A stretch of 64,000 bases of DNA. Source: Toxoplasma gondii ME49. Taxonomy: Eukaryota > Apicomplexa > Conoidasida > Eucoccidiorida > Sarcocystidae. Each line of letters begins with the position of its first letter. The first letter of the stretch is position 1. A model generated the notes under the pieces. The model was given only the letters and a program-made list of their open reading frames with translations, ran no database searches and was not told where the DNA came from. A program made the position numbers and the translations under genes. The stretch lies in assembly GCF_000006565.2 (NCBI RefSeq), contig NC_031480.1, forward strand, positions 3,259,529 to 3,323,528. The letters run 5' to 3'. Below are positions 1 through 13,163 of the stretch, one piece after another.

Positions 1-3000
1 TTCTCCTTGCAACTACCCACAGACCGCTCTGTTCCTTCTGTTTCCCCTTTTTTTCTTCTCTTTCGCGCGCACCGGTCAAAGAAGGCGACAAGCGGAAGCG
101 CGAGTCGGAGTGCACTGGCTCTTCTCCGTTGCTCTGCCTCTCTCTCTCTCTCTCCAGTTCCGGTTGTCTCTCCAGCTTCACATGTCTCTCCCGGTTCTCT
201 TCTCGCCTTTTCGCTCTCTCGCTCCCCTTCAGCTAGAGCCCACACAGCAGCGACAAGAGCAGGCAGGTGCTCTAAGTCTTGCTCTGGATTCGCAAAGGCG
301 AAGGCGACACAGTGCTCGATGAGGAGCAGCGCGAGAGGCTCGTGTTCTGGTTCCGAAAACTGCAAACGCGAAAACAAAAATCCACAGTCGCTGTTGAAAG
401 TCCTTCACAAAACGCGCTCGATTTCCTGTCAACTGTTTCCACCCTCCGTTGTGGAGAGGCGCACGCATGCACAGAGACAGAGGTCGACATGAAGAGCGAG
501 ACAGAGAGAAAGAGAGATACCGACAGAGAGATTCGGAGACACAGAGAGACGCGTACGACGAGGTGAGGTAGACAGGGGGGGGGGGGGGAAACTTCCCCAT
601 GGGGATAGAGACTGAGAACAGAAGCTCCCGATGATGCGTTTAGAAAGATAGGTCGCAAGAGATTCAGAGAGTTGGACAGAGAGAGACAGACAAGCATATC
701 GACGCAGATAGAGATAGATGGATACAGACCGACAGAGACACAGAGAGAAAAAACGCACCGACACAGAAGGTCACATAGCGATGGAAAGCTAATGAGGAAA
801 GAGGCGGGGAAATACGAAGAGAGACGGAGACAGAATTGCTGCAACACACACTTCGTATGAACTTTGCGTCCACCAGAGAGTGCGTTGTACACAAATTGCG
901 TTTGTCTCGACCGACATCTGCAGGCGAGAAAACGCTGTGGACATCCCGGAACAGTGGAGCGTTCGCGGCGAAAATATGCACAGGGGGGAAACGTTATGCA
1001 AAGCTAAACAGACACGCACTTGAAATCAATAGCAGCGAGGCGGCGAGAAAAGTTGAACAGAAAGAAACAGAAACCGCCAACAGGGGCGTCTCTGCACGGA
1101 AACGGAAACCGGCGAAACCTACCTGCAGCAGTCTGACGTATTCGGGGTGACAAGCTGGGGAGACTTGGGTGATACACTGCAAATAAAAATGCCACAGATC
1201 TCCAACCTTCAATCAGATCGTTGTTTCCGACCCTCTCTGGTGTGGGATTCCTTTCTTCCTATCTCCTCGCTTTATGTTTCGCCGCCTTCGTTCGCTGGAG
1301 TTTTCTTCCGAAAGAAGGCGACACGGTTTCTGCTCCACCGCGGCGGCTACAGAACGCTGGCAATTGTGTTAGGTTCCCGTGGCTGCGCAGTAGATCTTCT
1401 GTTTGAGAAACGACTTCCATTTGTTTGCTGCTCATTTTCGGCGTCGCAGCTGCTCTGCAGAGAAGCTCTTCCTGCTTCAGGAAGAAGCTCGACAGCCTCC
1501 GAGAGCACTCTCAAAACGAAGGCGCAAGAGAAAGCGCCGGAGCAACTCCCTTGACGAAGGACGAAACGCCGTAATGGGAACGCAAGAGTGTCAAACATGT
1601 TCTCCTTTCGTCCGCCCGAGTTTGACAGGGGAGGGGCGAAAGAAGACGACAAACCCAGAAAAGACAACAAGAGAGAGGGCAGACACGAGAGAAGAGCAGA
1701 GGATCGTCGGTTCCACAGAATGCCTTCTCACGAAGGAAGACGAGTTCACCTCGACAGCCTTGGCTGTACGTTTCAGACAACAGCAGCGCTGCATTTGAAG
1801 GAAACGCATGCGCCAGATCACGACAACACAAACGTCCTAATTGGCTACGCTGTGACGAAAAGGCCATGCACCAATCTGAAACAGACAGGCAGGGGAGTCT
1901 GAGATCGTTCTTCGCGCAGCGTTGAATCCGAGTGCACACCCAAGACCAAATCAACAGAGGTTGCCACACAAGGGTGCAGCAAAGCCGAGAGAAACGAATG
2001 TGAAGAGCGTGAGTTGACTTGAAGGAGACTCCGAGCGTCTGCGAAGACATTTCTTCTGAAGAAGCGTTTTTTCCTGAGCTGTGGATACCTTCGCGAAGAG
2101 CCTTTCGAGCGCTGGACGATGAGAAGGACTGATCAGAAATACTTCGAAAAAAGGGTGGAGAAGGTGCGGCCGACGAACGCAGAGAGTGACGAAGCAGCTC
2201 AGTCTCTCCTGCAAGCTTTCCGCATCAAGCGCGCCGCTTTTTTGCGACTCGAAGGCATCCAGGGAAGCCGCTCCAGCTCGTGCAGCTGCGCCAGCTGTCG
2301 AGAAGGAAAGCGACACGACGAAATCGGCGAAATCGGCGAAAATCGGTCACAGCAATGAAGGGGAGGAGAACGAGAAGGAAGCGAAAACGGGGAAGCGAGA
2401 GACAACGGCGGGAGGAGACAAGAAAGAGAGATGAAAGGGAGAAAGCGAGGAGCCCGGAGGTCGACGGACCGACAAGGAGAAAATAAACAGATACGGGGGT
2501 AAAGAGCAGATGCAGGAAACGGAGCGATAGGAGAAGACGGCATTGACAAGTATGTCGTCGAGGGAGGAGCCAGCAGGACAGAGAAGCACAGACGTTGGCA
2601 GGAACCATTGAAGAAACGAGATACCAGCAAAGACACACACACACACACACCAGAGCGTCGCAGGCCGTCAAGAAGGCGGTGTTTTTCTTTGGAATTCGCA
2701 GGGCCGAGAAAGACGCGGGAGACTCGCGAACCGCGGAAAGGGCGTTGAGAGACAGCGCCGGCAAGAAGCAAGACAGAAAAACGTACTTTCGGATCGAAGA
2801 AGAATCTGCCGAGCCAGAGATGCGACGAAAGCGTTGGTGACGATGGGGGCAGCAAACTGGGCGTCCGGAGGAGCGATAGACCTGCACCGAAACGGAAAGA
2901 AGAAACATGAAAGAGGCGAGTGTCTGTGGAGTCCGCGGAGCGACTTGCATGGCGTGATAGAAGTCTTAAGGCAGAGGCGAACTCTCCAAGCGACCATACA

Positions 3001-6000
3001 GAAAGAGAGAAATGGGCGACAGGTCATGCGAGAGAGACGACGAACAGCTTGGGCGACGCAGTGCAGAGAGCGCAAAGTGGAAACAAAGTCGACTCTGTAC
3101 TCCCGAGAGAGTTTTGAACATGACTGCAGTAAAGTGGACGGACGAGCACCGGTAGTGTCCCGCTGTTGGTCTTCGTTTTTTCTGCACAGACCGGTCCCGG
3201 AGTGCTTTCGGAACAGCAGAAAGTTGCAAGTTTCGCAACATGTTTTTCAACGTCGCAGCGCGCGTACCTGAGCACAATGCCTGCACAAGCCTCGATCCAT
3301 GCACGGCCGAACTGGCGCATGTCCGTCCACCCTTCTCTCTCCTCTTGGTCGATTAAGAAACCTCCTTCCTTCTCCACCTTGCCTTGCGCTCCTTCGAAGC
3401 AGCGGTCAAACGGCCCAGGATCACAAGCGGCGACCGCAGACGAAGAAGAAGAACGAGGCGAATGGAGAGACGAAGAGGCAGAAGCCTTCGACGACTTGGG
3501 GGCGACGAGGAAGGCACAAGAGAGAGGCGGAGTCGACGAATGCTCATTTGACGAGCGGTGAAGGATAAGGCGGCGCGGCTCCTGCCAGGCTGGTGGCTCT
3601 GCCAAGACAAACGAAGAAGGCGAAAACGAAAAAAAGACATAGGCCGCTCGAGAAACCAAGATGACGAGAGAGAAGGAACGATGGTGACACACAGGAGAGA
3701 ACCAGAGTGTGAGAACAACACAGAGAGAGAGGCAGAGAAGAAGAAAGGGAGAGAAGAAGAAAGGGAGATAAGAAGAAAGGGAGATAAGAAGAAAGGGAGA
3801 GAAGGAGAAAGGGAGATGAGAAGAAAGGGAGACGGGGAGCAAACGCGAAGGGTGAATTGAGCAAGGACCCGTGAAGGAACGCGATTGTTTGCGAACGCGA
3901 ACAACCGAGCATTCTACGAGAGTGAAGCATCAAGTACAGTCCCTTCTCCAGAAGCGAAAAGACACATGCATGCAACGGAGACAAAACGCAAGCGAGAACA
4001 ACCGATGCATGTGGACCTTCTCTCACCTGCTGCTTCGCCCTCCTTGGGGACGACGTAGATGCCCTTTGGAGAGCTAATCAGCTTCAGCAGCAAGCGACGA
4101 ACAGCTTCAGGTGCCGCGTGCTGTAGCGTGAGAACGAGCGAAAAAGCTGTCCTGAAAAAAAGACAAAACGCCTCCCCTCACTCCGAGTTTTCTGTTGAAA
4201 GCCAAGACATCAACGCCGAGATCTCCACACTGATCCACGGCAACCCACACGACTGAGGCGCTGTTTCGGCACAGCAAGACAACGCACTATTTGCACACCC
4301 ATTTATACAGAATACATATGACCATATATATATATATATATATAGATAGATAGATAGATATAGATATAGATATATATGTATATACAGATACATATAGATA
4401 CACGGTCCGTATAGAACGATGCGGAGATCTTGATATGCTTTTATTAACGTATAGAGATGCCTAGAAGGATGTCTGTGTCGTCCCTGATCGCTGTGGAGCG
4501 CATACAGATGTCGCTTTACACATGCAGCTTGGGTCACGATTTCGTCTCCTTTCTGCCTTCGTTCCACTCACCTCCGATCCAGAAGACTATGGCCCCTCTT
4601 GAGCAGCTGAGAAAGGACGGCGACGGCGAGGCGGCGCGGGTGAGGGGAGGCGCCGGTCGCCCAATCGGTCATGCGTTGAAAGCCGAGAGCTCCGATGTGC
4701 GGCAGATCAGTGAAAAAACGAGCCAACAACTGGCAGTAGCTGTCTCTCTTCACGCTGACACACATCGCATCACCATCCCGACGCCGCAGAGTCCAGTACA
4801 CTTTTCTGCTTCTCTTCTACGCATATACATATATATATATCTACATGTATTGTGTATGTACATATATATATGTACATATATATATCTACATATATATATA
4901 TATATATATATATGGCCATGTCTCTCACTATGTAGGTGTGTAGATATTTGTGGGGCCTGTGCGGAGTGTTTTCGCGTCTGACTGTGAATGTCTCGAAAGA
5001 TAACTTTGCGTTGCGTGTATTTCCGTTGACAGCTGCAGGGATGCAGAGGCTCTCCGCAGGCTGCAACGTCGCTTCCACGGGGTCTTCTGGAACATTAGAA
5101 GTTAACAGTGTGTGAAGCAAAAGACGTTTTTGCAACGCCGAACTTTTCTAACCTGTCCGCTAAAATGCTGGGAGAGAAGACGGCGTCGAGGCAGAGCTGC
5201 AGCACTTGCTTGTAACGCAGTCTCCTTCCGTGACCGCTCCCTTCTTCTGTTTCTCTTCCTCGCTCGCCTTCCCCGTCGGGTGCCTTCTCCTCCTGTCCGG
5301 CGGCAAGCGCGCGGAACGCAGGAGAGTCTCCTGGAAGAGAAAACGGCCATCCCAGAAGCGACGGCTGAACGTCTCCCTCCAAAATCGCAACTCGAGCAGC
5401 CGAAGAAACACAGAGAGAAGAGGGAGAAGAGGGAGAAGAGGGTGGAGAAGAAGAAGAGGGTGGAGAAGAGCTGAAGAAGTCGGCAACGAGACGAGGAGCA
5501 GGCCTAGGTGAGAGAGGGTCCCGTGCTCGGTAGCCTGGTGCATTCGTCACTTTGCGGAGAGAAACAGGGAGTTCCTGAGAAGCAGCCGATCGACAAAAAC
5601 TCGAGAGCGTCTCTGCATCCAGAGAGGCTTTGTAGAAGAGAAGGTCGAGGAGAGAGCTGACGCGGACATGCCACTCCAGGCGCTCGCCCTGCAGGCAGAA
5701 ATGGCAGAGACCCAAGGGGAAAAGACGAAACTGGGTGGAGAAAAAAGAGACCGAAAACGCGGCAGGCGGTGACGAGTAGGCAGCCGACCAAGGAAGGGGA
5801 GCAGCAGGAGACGACGAGGAAGATGGAGATGAAGCAAGTGGAGGTGAAGGCGCTGGGCAACCGCACCGATGCACAGGAGACGAAAACGGTGGAAAAGGAC
5901 GAACGCGGGAGGATGGAGAGAGAGCAGAGAGGCAGCGCCGCAGAGCAGAGAGACACACACGAGGAAGTGAGACGAGGAGAGAGACATGAGGGGACGTAAG

Positions 6001-9000
6001 AACGCAGAGGAGGCAGCGAAGAACGAGTGGAAGCTCAAGAGGGAGCAGGCAGAGAAGGCGGCTAGAACCGGACAAAGACAAGTGAGACGAAGGACATGAA
6101 AATGGGGGCCAGTGACGAGCGACAGGGTCACGAGCCACGATACAAAAGCAAAGAGTCGCTAGAAGAAACATGAAAAAGGGAGGAAAAAGCGAGGACAAGA
6201 GACCGAGAAGAAAAGCTCACGTCTTGGTCATGTCCTTCAGCTCCGTCAACAGTTTCCTCGAGCGCGGGCATCGTCCGGTTGCTGAAAAGAATGGACACCG
6301 GAGCAGAGATCCAGAAGCGCATGCACAGGAAACCTCGGTGGCGCGAACCTGTTCGTCTCTAACGGAAAGGCAGGAAGAAGCTGCGATACGCGACCAACGA
6401 AACCGAAGCCATGGCACATCAGTTGCGCAGATCGGACGCGCCTCGCTCGGCCTCTGCAGCGCGCGTTTCTGATGAAGCCTTCCCGCTGCTCTCACCTGAA
6501 GAGAGAATGTAGAAACGCGGCGCACAGCTCTCGCTGCGTTTCCGCGTCTTGACTCGGCCAGAAGATCAGGCGAAGAGCGACTTCTGTGCGCCTCTGTGAA
6601 CAGAGAAAACGCGACACCAACAGACTGGTCGGAACCTGCAGCGAACTCCCGACTCGAGGCGCGAGAGGTCAGGCGGCAAGACTTCGAAGCAGACAACGCA
6701 GAAGGAAACAGAGGAGAACAGAGAGACGCGGGGACGCCAGAGGAGAAAAGAAAGGGAAGAAGCGAAAGAGAGACAGACCGGAAAGGACAGACGAGGAGAA
6801 AGAGGAAGGCGAGAAGTACACAAAAGAGGAGGGAGAACACGAGGGAGGAGGCGAGGAAGAATCCAAAGAGGAAAAGGAGAAGACGTGCGACGCAACGCAA
6901 AAAAAACCGGGTGCAAAGCAGAGGTGAAAAGGAAAGAGTGAAAGAACGAGATGGTGGTGGAAAAGGAATTTTTTTGCGAGAAGGCAGACGCGACGGCTCA
7001 CCTGGTGGAACTGGAGCGCAGACGCGAAGATGTTCGACCCAACAACTCGCGGGATGAAAGGAGACCCTGCATCGAAGAGGAGAAAGCGGACAGCAAAAGA
7101 AGGAAATACGCAGCTCAGTTCGCGTTTCAGACTCATCTGCTTCCACTTATTTCTTTCCAGTGTTTCCAAGCTTCCAGTCTCTCTCTCCCCCCCCCCTCTC
7201 CCTCTTGCATTTCCAGAGTTCGACGTATCTCTCTACTTGCACTGGAACGGATGAACGACAACACCGTGAAGTCGCCCGTTGCCGCACACACATCAGTCCC
7301 AGAAGCTCCAGCACGAGAGCGAAGGCCTCAAAATCCTCAACTCCACTTCTTCCCTGCTTGTTCGCATCTGATTGTTCGCATCTGTTTGTTCCCATCTGAT
7401 TGTTCCCATCTGATTGTTCCCATCTGATTGTTCCCATCTGATTGTTCCCATCTGTTTGTTCTGCCCTGCCGACTCTCGAGCCAGCTGAGCGGAAACGAGC
7501 GACTCCTGGAAGTCGGCGAAAAGGAGAAAGGGGGACCGAAACGAACCTCCTGCTCCTCCCTCTCTGTCAGGGCGAGACAAAAGGAAGCGAGCAACGGTGA
7601 GAAGAGTGTGACCGGAGAGAGCAGACAGACGGAGGAAAAGAAGACGAGGACAAGAGATTTCCAGAACAACGAAAGACGCCTACTGAGCATCTGACGGAAG
7701 ATGAGAAATTTGAAGAGACGCCCGTGTCGGTGCACTGCTTCGACAGGAGGAACCTTCACGACTTGTGTGGAATCGTGTGAAGACAAAACAGAAGAAAGTG
7801 GAGAAAGGGAAGACAGCGAGAGAGGCCCTTTGTCTCCGATGCTTTCTTTCATCTCTGCTCCTCCTGGTCGCGATCCGTTGCTCTGCGTCCAGTCGGAAAA
7901 GGCGCAAGTCTGCTGTTGGCATTCAGTCGCAGACAAAATGGGAACACAAACAGAAGAACATTGACAAAGGAGAAGAACGCGCGGAAAAAAGAGGAAGAAG
8001 AAGATGACACCGGTGCGAGACTCAAAAAGGCGTTTCGGAGACCAACCGAGCATTCCGACGTGGGCAAAACCGTCGGAGCTCGAAACGACGGAAGGCCAGG
8101 AAGCGGCGCAAAACGCTCAGCGTAAAATGCATGTAGCCCTAGACGCACGGTTGTCCATGCAACTCATCGAGAAAGAGACAGAACCAGAGAAACGTCCAGC
8201 GATGTATACATTTACATAAACCAACATATACAACATATATAAATATAAATATATATATGCGTGAGTTGACATAGCTATATCAATCCACTGATACGAAGAG
8301 CTTCGGATAAAACCAGCTGTGAAGCCTCCTTCGACTAACATTTGTATCTGCCCGCGGGTGTCTGTACACCTCACTGCACAGGTATCCAGCCTGCATGCGC
8401 CGTTGGCGAGGAGCGCCTTCGCGCTTCGAGGAACTGGGACTTGTCGAGGGGAGTCCCGAGTCGCGCGGCGCGGCGGCCTTACCTCTTTCTCGGTGGCGAG
8501 GGAACGCGGCTTCAGGATGCCTGAGTCGAAGAGCGTAGGCATGTCAGCGTCCTCTCGGGCATGTGAGGCGTCGCCCGGTTCCTCATTCCACAGCGCCCTG
8601 CCGTCCTCCTTTTCTCTCAACAGTTCTCTCGTCACTTCCTCGACAGAGGCACAAGCTCCGGTGTGCGCGTCTTCTCTGTCTGCTCCACTCGCGTCCACGC
8701 GCGGTCCAACTCCGCGCAGCCCGGCACCGGCTCGCGCGCGTCTCAGCGGATTTTTCGGTGGCTTCTGCGCATGCGTCTGTCCCAGATGCTTGAGCGCCAA
8801 ATCGACGAGCTCGTCGTCCGTCCGCGAAGCTGCGAGCCATGTGACGGCGTCGATGTGTCTATGGCGCTGCAGAAAGAACGAACATTCGTCTGCGTTTCGC
8901 CACAGTCTCTGCTGTCGCAGAACCTCTGCTCCCTCTTCGACGCAGAGACCCTCCACATCCCCCTCGGACTCCATTTCGGTCTCGGCTTTTGTCTCCGAGC

Positions 9001-11684
9001 CTCCGTTCGGAGTCGCAGGCGAGTCCTCGCGAGGCGACGCAGAGAGGGAGCAGGGCGAGAAGAACGGAGCGTCTCGCGCGGTTTGCGAGGGAGACTTCTT
9101 GATCCACATGTCGGCGAAAATGGCTCTGCTTTCCTGAAGCAGGGTGTGCAGGGAGCCTCGCTTTCCCCCTGCATGCAACGCCTCCACCACCTTCCCCGTC
9201 CACGCGCCGCTCGCGCACAGAGGCGACGCCAGAAGCCGAAGCAACTCCATCAACAAGACCGCGAGAAGATCTTCTCGCGTCCCCTCAGGGAGAGCCAGCA
9301 AACGACCGGACACCGACAACGAGAAAGAAGACAAAGGAGGAGAGGAAGAAGAAGAGAGAGGAGAAGACAGTCTGGATGGACAGCGGAGAAGGTCGACGAG
9401 TTCGCGAAGCGCCGGGAAGAAGCGAGGGAGGTACTGTGGCCGTCGGCTGCCTATCCAGGCAACAGCTTGGATGACGAAAGTGTACGACACCGGATCGATA
9501 GCAGATCCGCCAGAACCGGCGCTCAAGGCGTCTTTTTCCCCATGGAGCTCTTCAGGAAGCGTCCGGCCCACGGGGCTCTCTCCACTCTTGCATATGCATG
9601 TTTCTCCAGTCTTTTCTCCAGGACGTTCTCCCCCTGTGTCTCCCGTCTTTGCTCCACCTTCGTCTGCGCTTGCGTCGCCACCTGCAGACCCAGAAGAAGC
9701 GCTCACGCTCGACGGAGAGACGAGCGGAGGGCGGCGAAGAAGAGCGAGCAGCAGGTCACCGTCGCTGGATGCCCATCCCTCGAGAGCCTTCAACAGGCTG
9801 CTGTCAGCCAGGACAAGCGAGTCGACATCTTGGATGTACTGCACCTGACAACTGCTGAAGGTAGGAGAGACCGGGGGCAACGCATTTGCCTCGTCGGCGC
9901 GCGACGCTCCTTCGCATGCATTGGCGGAGCCTGCCTCAGCAGCAGAAGAGGGGGAAGAAGAAGAAAGAGAAGAAAGAGAAGAAAGAGAAGAAAACTGCAA
10001 GAGCGGCCACTCGGCGTCCAGAGGAGAAGACGCAGGAGGAATGGAGAAAGGGCGGCCGCGACTCTGACTGCTCGTCTTCACCGACAGAGGCTTCTCACAC
10101 AAGAACTCCAACGACCGCTCGACAATTGCCAACGCCCCTCGGTAACTCTCGTAGCTGACCAGTGGAGAAGAAGCACCGGGGGAAGAGGCAGAAGAAGGAG
10201 AAGGAGAAGAAGGAGAAGCAGCAGACGAGAGAGGAGAAGCAGCAGACGAGAGAGGAGAAGATGCAGAAGGAGAAGAGAGGGCCGACGGGGCGGCAAGGAG
10301 GTTATGAAGGACAGTGCGTATGGAGACAAGCGCGCGAAAGCCGTCGAGAGTCGCCTTTTCTCCTCCGAAGAAGTCCTGAAGAGACAGAGAGCGAGGAATG
10401 CTCGAAAGAAAACGATTCCAGACAGAAAGAGGCAAGTCGAGGAACGCCGGGATGACAGAGAAGCGATTGAGAATCGACACAGACACGACAAGAACGGAAG
10501 AAACGCGCGTCAACCAACAGGAGAGTGCATCGGCACCGAAAGCAGAAAGAGTTTCTGCGCACCGTGAGATACAGACGGTCATCGGTCGGATAACTGGGAG
10601 ACACAACAGTCCCTCTCGACTCGTCAAGACAGCTCCTGCTGGAGTTTACTGTCCAGCAACATGCGCATGTCTGCGTTGTTTTCGGCTTCTGCCTCTCCTG
10701 TCTCATTCCTCTTTGCTGTGGCAAAGGAGGTAGACGGTCGGCTTCAGGAGACAACGCCCTTGTGTGTTCGAGTCAACTCGCGTTTGCAACTTCAAAGGAT
10801 GAAATAAAAACCAAGTTTCCGCAGTACCCCAACAGCCAGAAGAACCGTTCCCTCACCTGGACTCCGACGGGACCGTAGCGACGTAGGCGAGCTGCGGCGA
10901 GGCAAGCAAAGACCAGCAGCGTTTTCCAGAATCTCCTTGCGACGTCGATCGCTGCATGCAGAAGAAAGGCAGAAGCGGCGTCGCCGCGGTTCTCCCAGGC
11001 GTCCGATAGCACGCGACTCAAAACTCCGAGCGCGAGGGGCACCGCGCGGCCTTCCAGCTGGACGAGACGAGCAATGAACTGCATGCAAAAGTGACGGAAG
11101 ACCGGAAGCGCGTGGCTTCCGAGGGCGAGGAACCGCGGGACTGCACGGTGGATGTACACTCGGAGCCGGTCGCGCTCTATCGCGTCCTCGCCGCCTCGCG
11201 AGCCTGCGTTGGGATCTCCACCGTTCTGAGGGATCCTGCAGTTCCCACTGGGTCGCTCGCCTCGAGAAAAAGCAGGAGCGAAGTCACTTCTGACGAACAA
11301 GAGGCCGTGTTCCTCCCTCACGAGAGTCAGGAGTTCGCGGGCGGCTTTCTGCAGTCGGACCAGACAGTTTTGGACGTCTGGAGAATCGGCTGCTGTGAGA
11401 GCGGCGACCTGAGCGAAGACGCATTCCAGTGACGCTGGGGACGCTCCGCCCTGGACTCCAGGCGCGCTGCCGACTCTCGGAGCACTTGGGGGAGCTGCGC
11501 TCGCCAACGCTGGACTGGGAGCTCGCGGCGAGTTTCGACATCGTAGTGGCGAATTGGAACAAGAAAGAGAGGGGAGGGTGGGTGCGAAGGGGGGGTCCTC
11601 GGAGCTGGCGTTGCGAGGGCGCTTCTGAGGAAGACTGGACTCAGGCTCCTCTCGACGCCGTTGAGAGGGCAAAGGCGAGTGCAT
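1..11684 (-). CDS. Symplekin/Pta1-like pre-mRNA 3'-end processing scaffold (3' end outside window)
   Basis: HEAT-repeat scaffold of the nuclear cleavage/polyadenylation machinery. The exons I join, all phase-consistent on the minus strand, are 11684-10857, 10375-8483, 7912-7684, 7066-7002, 6593-6496, 6281-6221, 5688-5153, 4754-4572, 4260-4231, 4151-4027, 3598-3268, 2881-2787, 2294-2089, 1176-1123 and 359-1, giving about 1697 residues so far. Family signals: a DUF3453-like N-terminal half containing SRRPQYLPRFFPALREL (exon 2, like 'RPQFLPRVLPAL' of the family). Later helices follow the usual symplekin order: AFSLVLTLQHAAPEAVRRLL (exon 10), then CFVTLCVRRPHLLHPFFEVF (exon 13), then EPLALLLIEHCVAFAF (exon 15). 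Exon 2 carries Ser/Pro/Ala-rich inserts. The start is the first in-frame ATG; only a GTG lies upstream in frame. The C-terminal symplekin domain should lie left of base 1. Weakest joints are the GTAGGC donor after exon 3 and the first-exon boundary. Confidence 0.78.
575..588. repeat. Poly-G run (14 G)
   Basis: Fourteen consecutive G on the plus strand within a GA-rich stretch (about 480-740) of the last symplekin intron seen here. Such runs are also prone to sequencing length error. Confidence 0.9.
3736..3831. repeat. 16-bp purine minisatellite, six units
   Basis: Six tandem 16-bp units of the form agaagaagaaagggag, differing only at a few positions (ata/atg variants at the unit start). They lie in the intron between symplekin exons 10 and 11. 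All-purine on the plus strand, so polypyrimidine on the transcribed sense strand. Confidence 0.9.
4322..4400. repeat. TA/GATA microsatellite
   Basis: A (TA)n run passing into GATA repeats and degenerate TATATG units. It lies in a symplekin intron between the exons ending at 4572 and starting at 4260. Confidence 0.85.
4822..4914. repeat. TA-rich microsatellite
   Basis: Interrupted TATATA/TACATA repeat in the symplekin intron between 5153 and 4754, upstream of the 183-base exon. Confidence 0.85.
7357..7462. repeat. 14-bp minisatellite, seven units
   Basis: Seven exact-length copies of a 14-bp unit (attgttcccatctg, with cttgttcg and tttgttc variants at the edges) plus a partial eighth, inside the symplekin intron between 7684 and 7066. 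Because 14 is not a multiple of 3, it stays open in several frames and gives a spurious repeated peptide on the minus strand. Confidence 0.92.
8215..8262. repeat. AT-rich microsatellite
   Basis: Short TATAAATATA-type tract in the symplekin intron between the exons ending at 8483 and starting at 7912. Confidence 0.7.
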
Positions 11685-13163
11685 GGCGCGAGTTGGATCT
11701 AGGGAGTTCTTCTTCGAGCAAGGGAACGGTCGAGACACAGAGACGCAGAAGCCGGCCGAGACGGACCGAGAAAAGAAGGAGGACGGCCACAGAGCAACTG
11801 CCCAGACGCGACGCGTTGAAGTAGAAGAGGAATGCGCGAGGGAGAAAGTTTTCCAAAAGAGCTGCCCAGACAGAAAATGTTAAACGCGTCGTAAAAGGAA
11901 GAAAGGAACGTCTGCAGGTTGTGCAGGACGCGGGAGATGGGCGGGCAAGCAGCGGCAAGCGGCTGTGGAGGTTGCAGTGCTTCACGGCTCTCTGGAGGTG
12001 CCTGCGTCGCGAGAGAACTGCGGTGGAGAAGGAGAGGGACATCGTTGGAGGAAAGTTCCCTTCTAGAACGGCGAGTTCGAGCATGCAGCAGTAGAGGGGA
12101 AAAGACAGGCAATTCTCGTCGCGCGGGAACAAGAGACCAAGAAAAGAACCCTCGAAGCACTGGAACCGGTTTCGAGGCTTCTCCACCGGGGGACAGACAG
12201 ACCGCCGAAGTTACGGGATGGTTTTGCCGGGCTCCCTGAAGAAATTCATATCGTTTTCTTCAACAGGGGAAAGAGAAGCGTGTGTGGAGAAGAAGGGAAC
12301 GCAAGCACGCGGAGCATGCAGTCGTCACGAAATTTATGACCTGTGCAGCGACACACTGTTTTAACGGGGCCGAACGTCCGTGAAGGGAAGGATGAAGTCT
12401 CTCCAAGTCGTGAGGCAGAAATCAGCGAAGAGTACAGAGTCCGCAAGGAAGGAAGAAAAAAGCCAAGACAGAACACAGGCCTGCCCTGCAGGTCAATCAT
12501 CGAAATGCATAAACTATGAAAAAAGTTGCGCTGCCACATGCGGGAAAAAAAGAACTCTCTGCCGCCGGTGCATGTGTGCTGTTTCCTCCTGCTCCTAGAT
12601 GCTGCGGCCGCAGTGCGCCTGGAAAGTGCATTCTTCGGAAGTGGAATTCGTTGCTTCTTTGACGAAGCGTTTGTGTGATTTCTTTAACTCGTCAGGAACT
12701 AAAAGCGCACGGCGGGTGAAAAAGCTTACTGGCATCTGATGTGCCTTTCGACGAAGCAGTCAGTGACCCTGAATGCCGGCCGGCTTCTGTGTGGTCGCAT
12801 GTTTGTGTTGAGCAGAACGCTCGCTTCTCTCGCTCGTGAAAAGCTGTTAAACGCATCGTTCTGTATCTGATCCTGCTTGAAAGACTGCCGCTGACCTCGT
12901 CGTTTACTCGCACGGTGCCTCACCCGAAAAAAACTGTTTTTAGTGAGTTGCGTGGTGAAGACTACACACGAAAACGCGCGCGAGGTCTGTCAGAAAGCGT
13001 TTGTGAAGTCTTGAGAGGCACAGGGTGCAACCTAACTGTCTCTGTCCTCAGCACGAACGCTCTGCCACTGGCGACTTTATGAGTCGATCTAGGTTGCACG
13101 CATTACACCACTCCTGCCTGAACAAAGCCTGACAAAAATCCCGAAAAGAGACCCGAAACAGAG
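11685..13163. promoter_or_regulatory. Divergent promoter region, symplekin / DNAAF6-like
   Basis: About 1.5 kb between two divergent start codons, so it should hold both promoters and both 5' leaders. No ORF here shows family similarity. The part next to symplekin (11.7-12.2 kb) is GC-rich with a long open minus-strand frame lacking recognisable content, probably leader. The part from 12.5 kb onward is lower in GC. No individual element can be defended. Confidence 0.45.

Noticed and set aside
4027..5153. Initial reading of these exons as the symplekin C-terminal domain
   Set aside because: In-phase exons further downstream match earlier parts of that domain order, so these exons are the middle region and the C terminus lies off the left edge.
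7357..7462. CRISPR-like direct repeat
   Set aside because: Units are contiguous without spacers, only 14 bp long, and in a eukaryotic intron.
7337..8053. Minus-strand protein with repeated WEQSDGN peptide
   Set aside because: The repeat is the translation of the intronic 14-bp minisatellite; only 7912-7684 of this frame fits as exon.
8663..10567. Plus-strand open frame of 634 codons
   Set aside because: Exactly antisense to symplekin exon 2; Arg-rich shadow of Ser/Pro codons with no recognisable domain.
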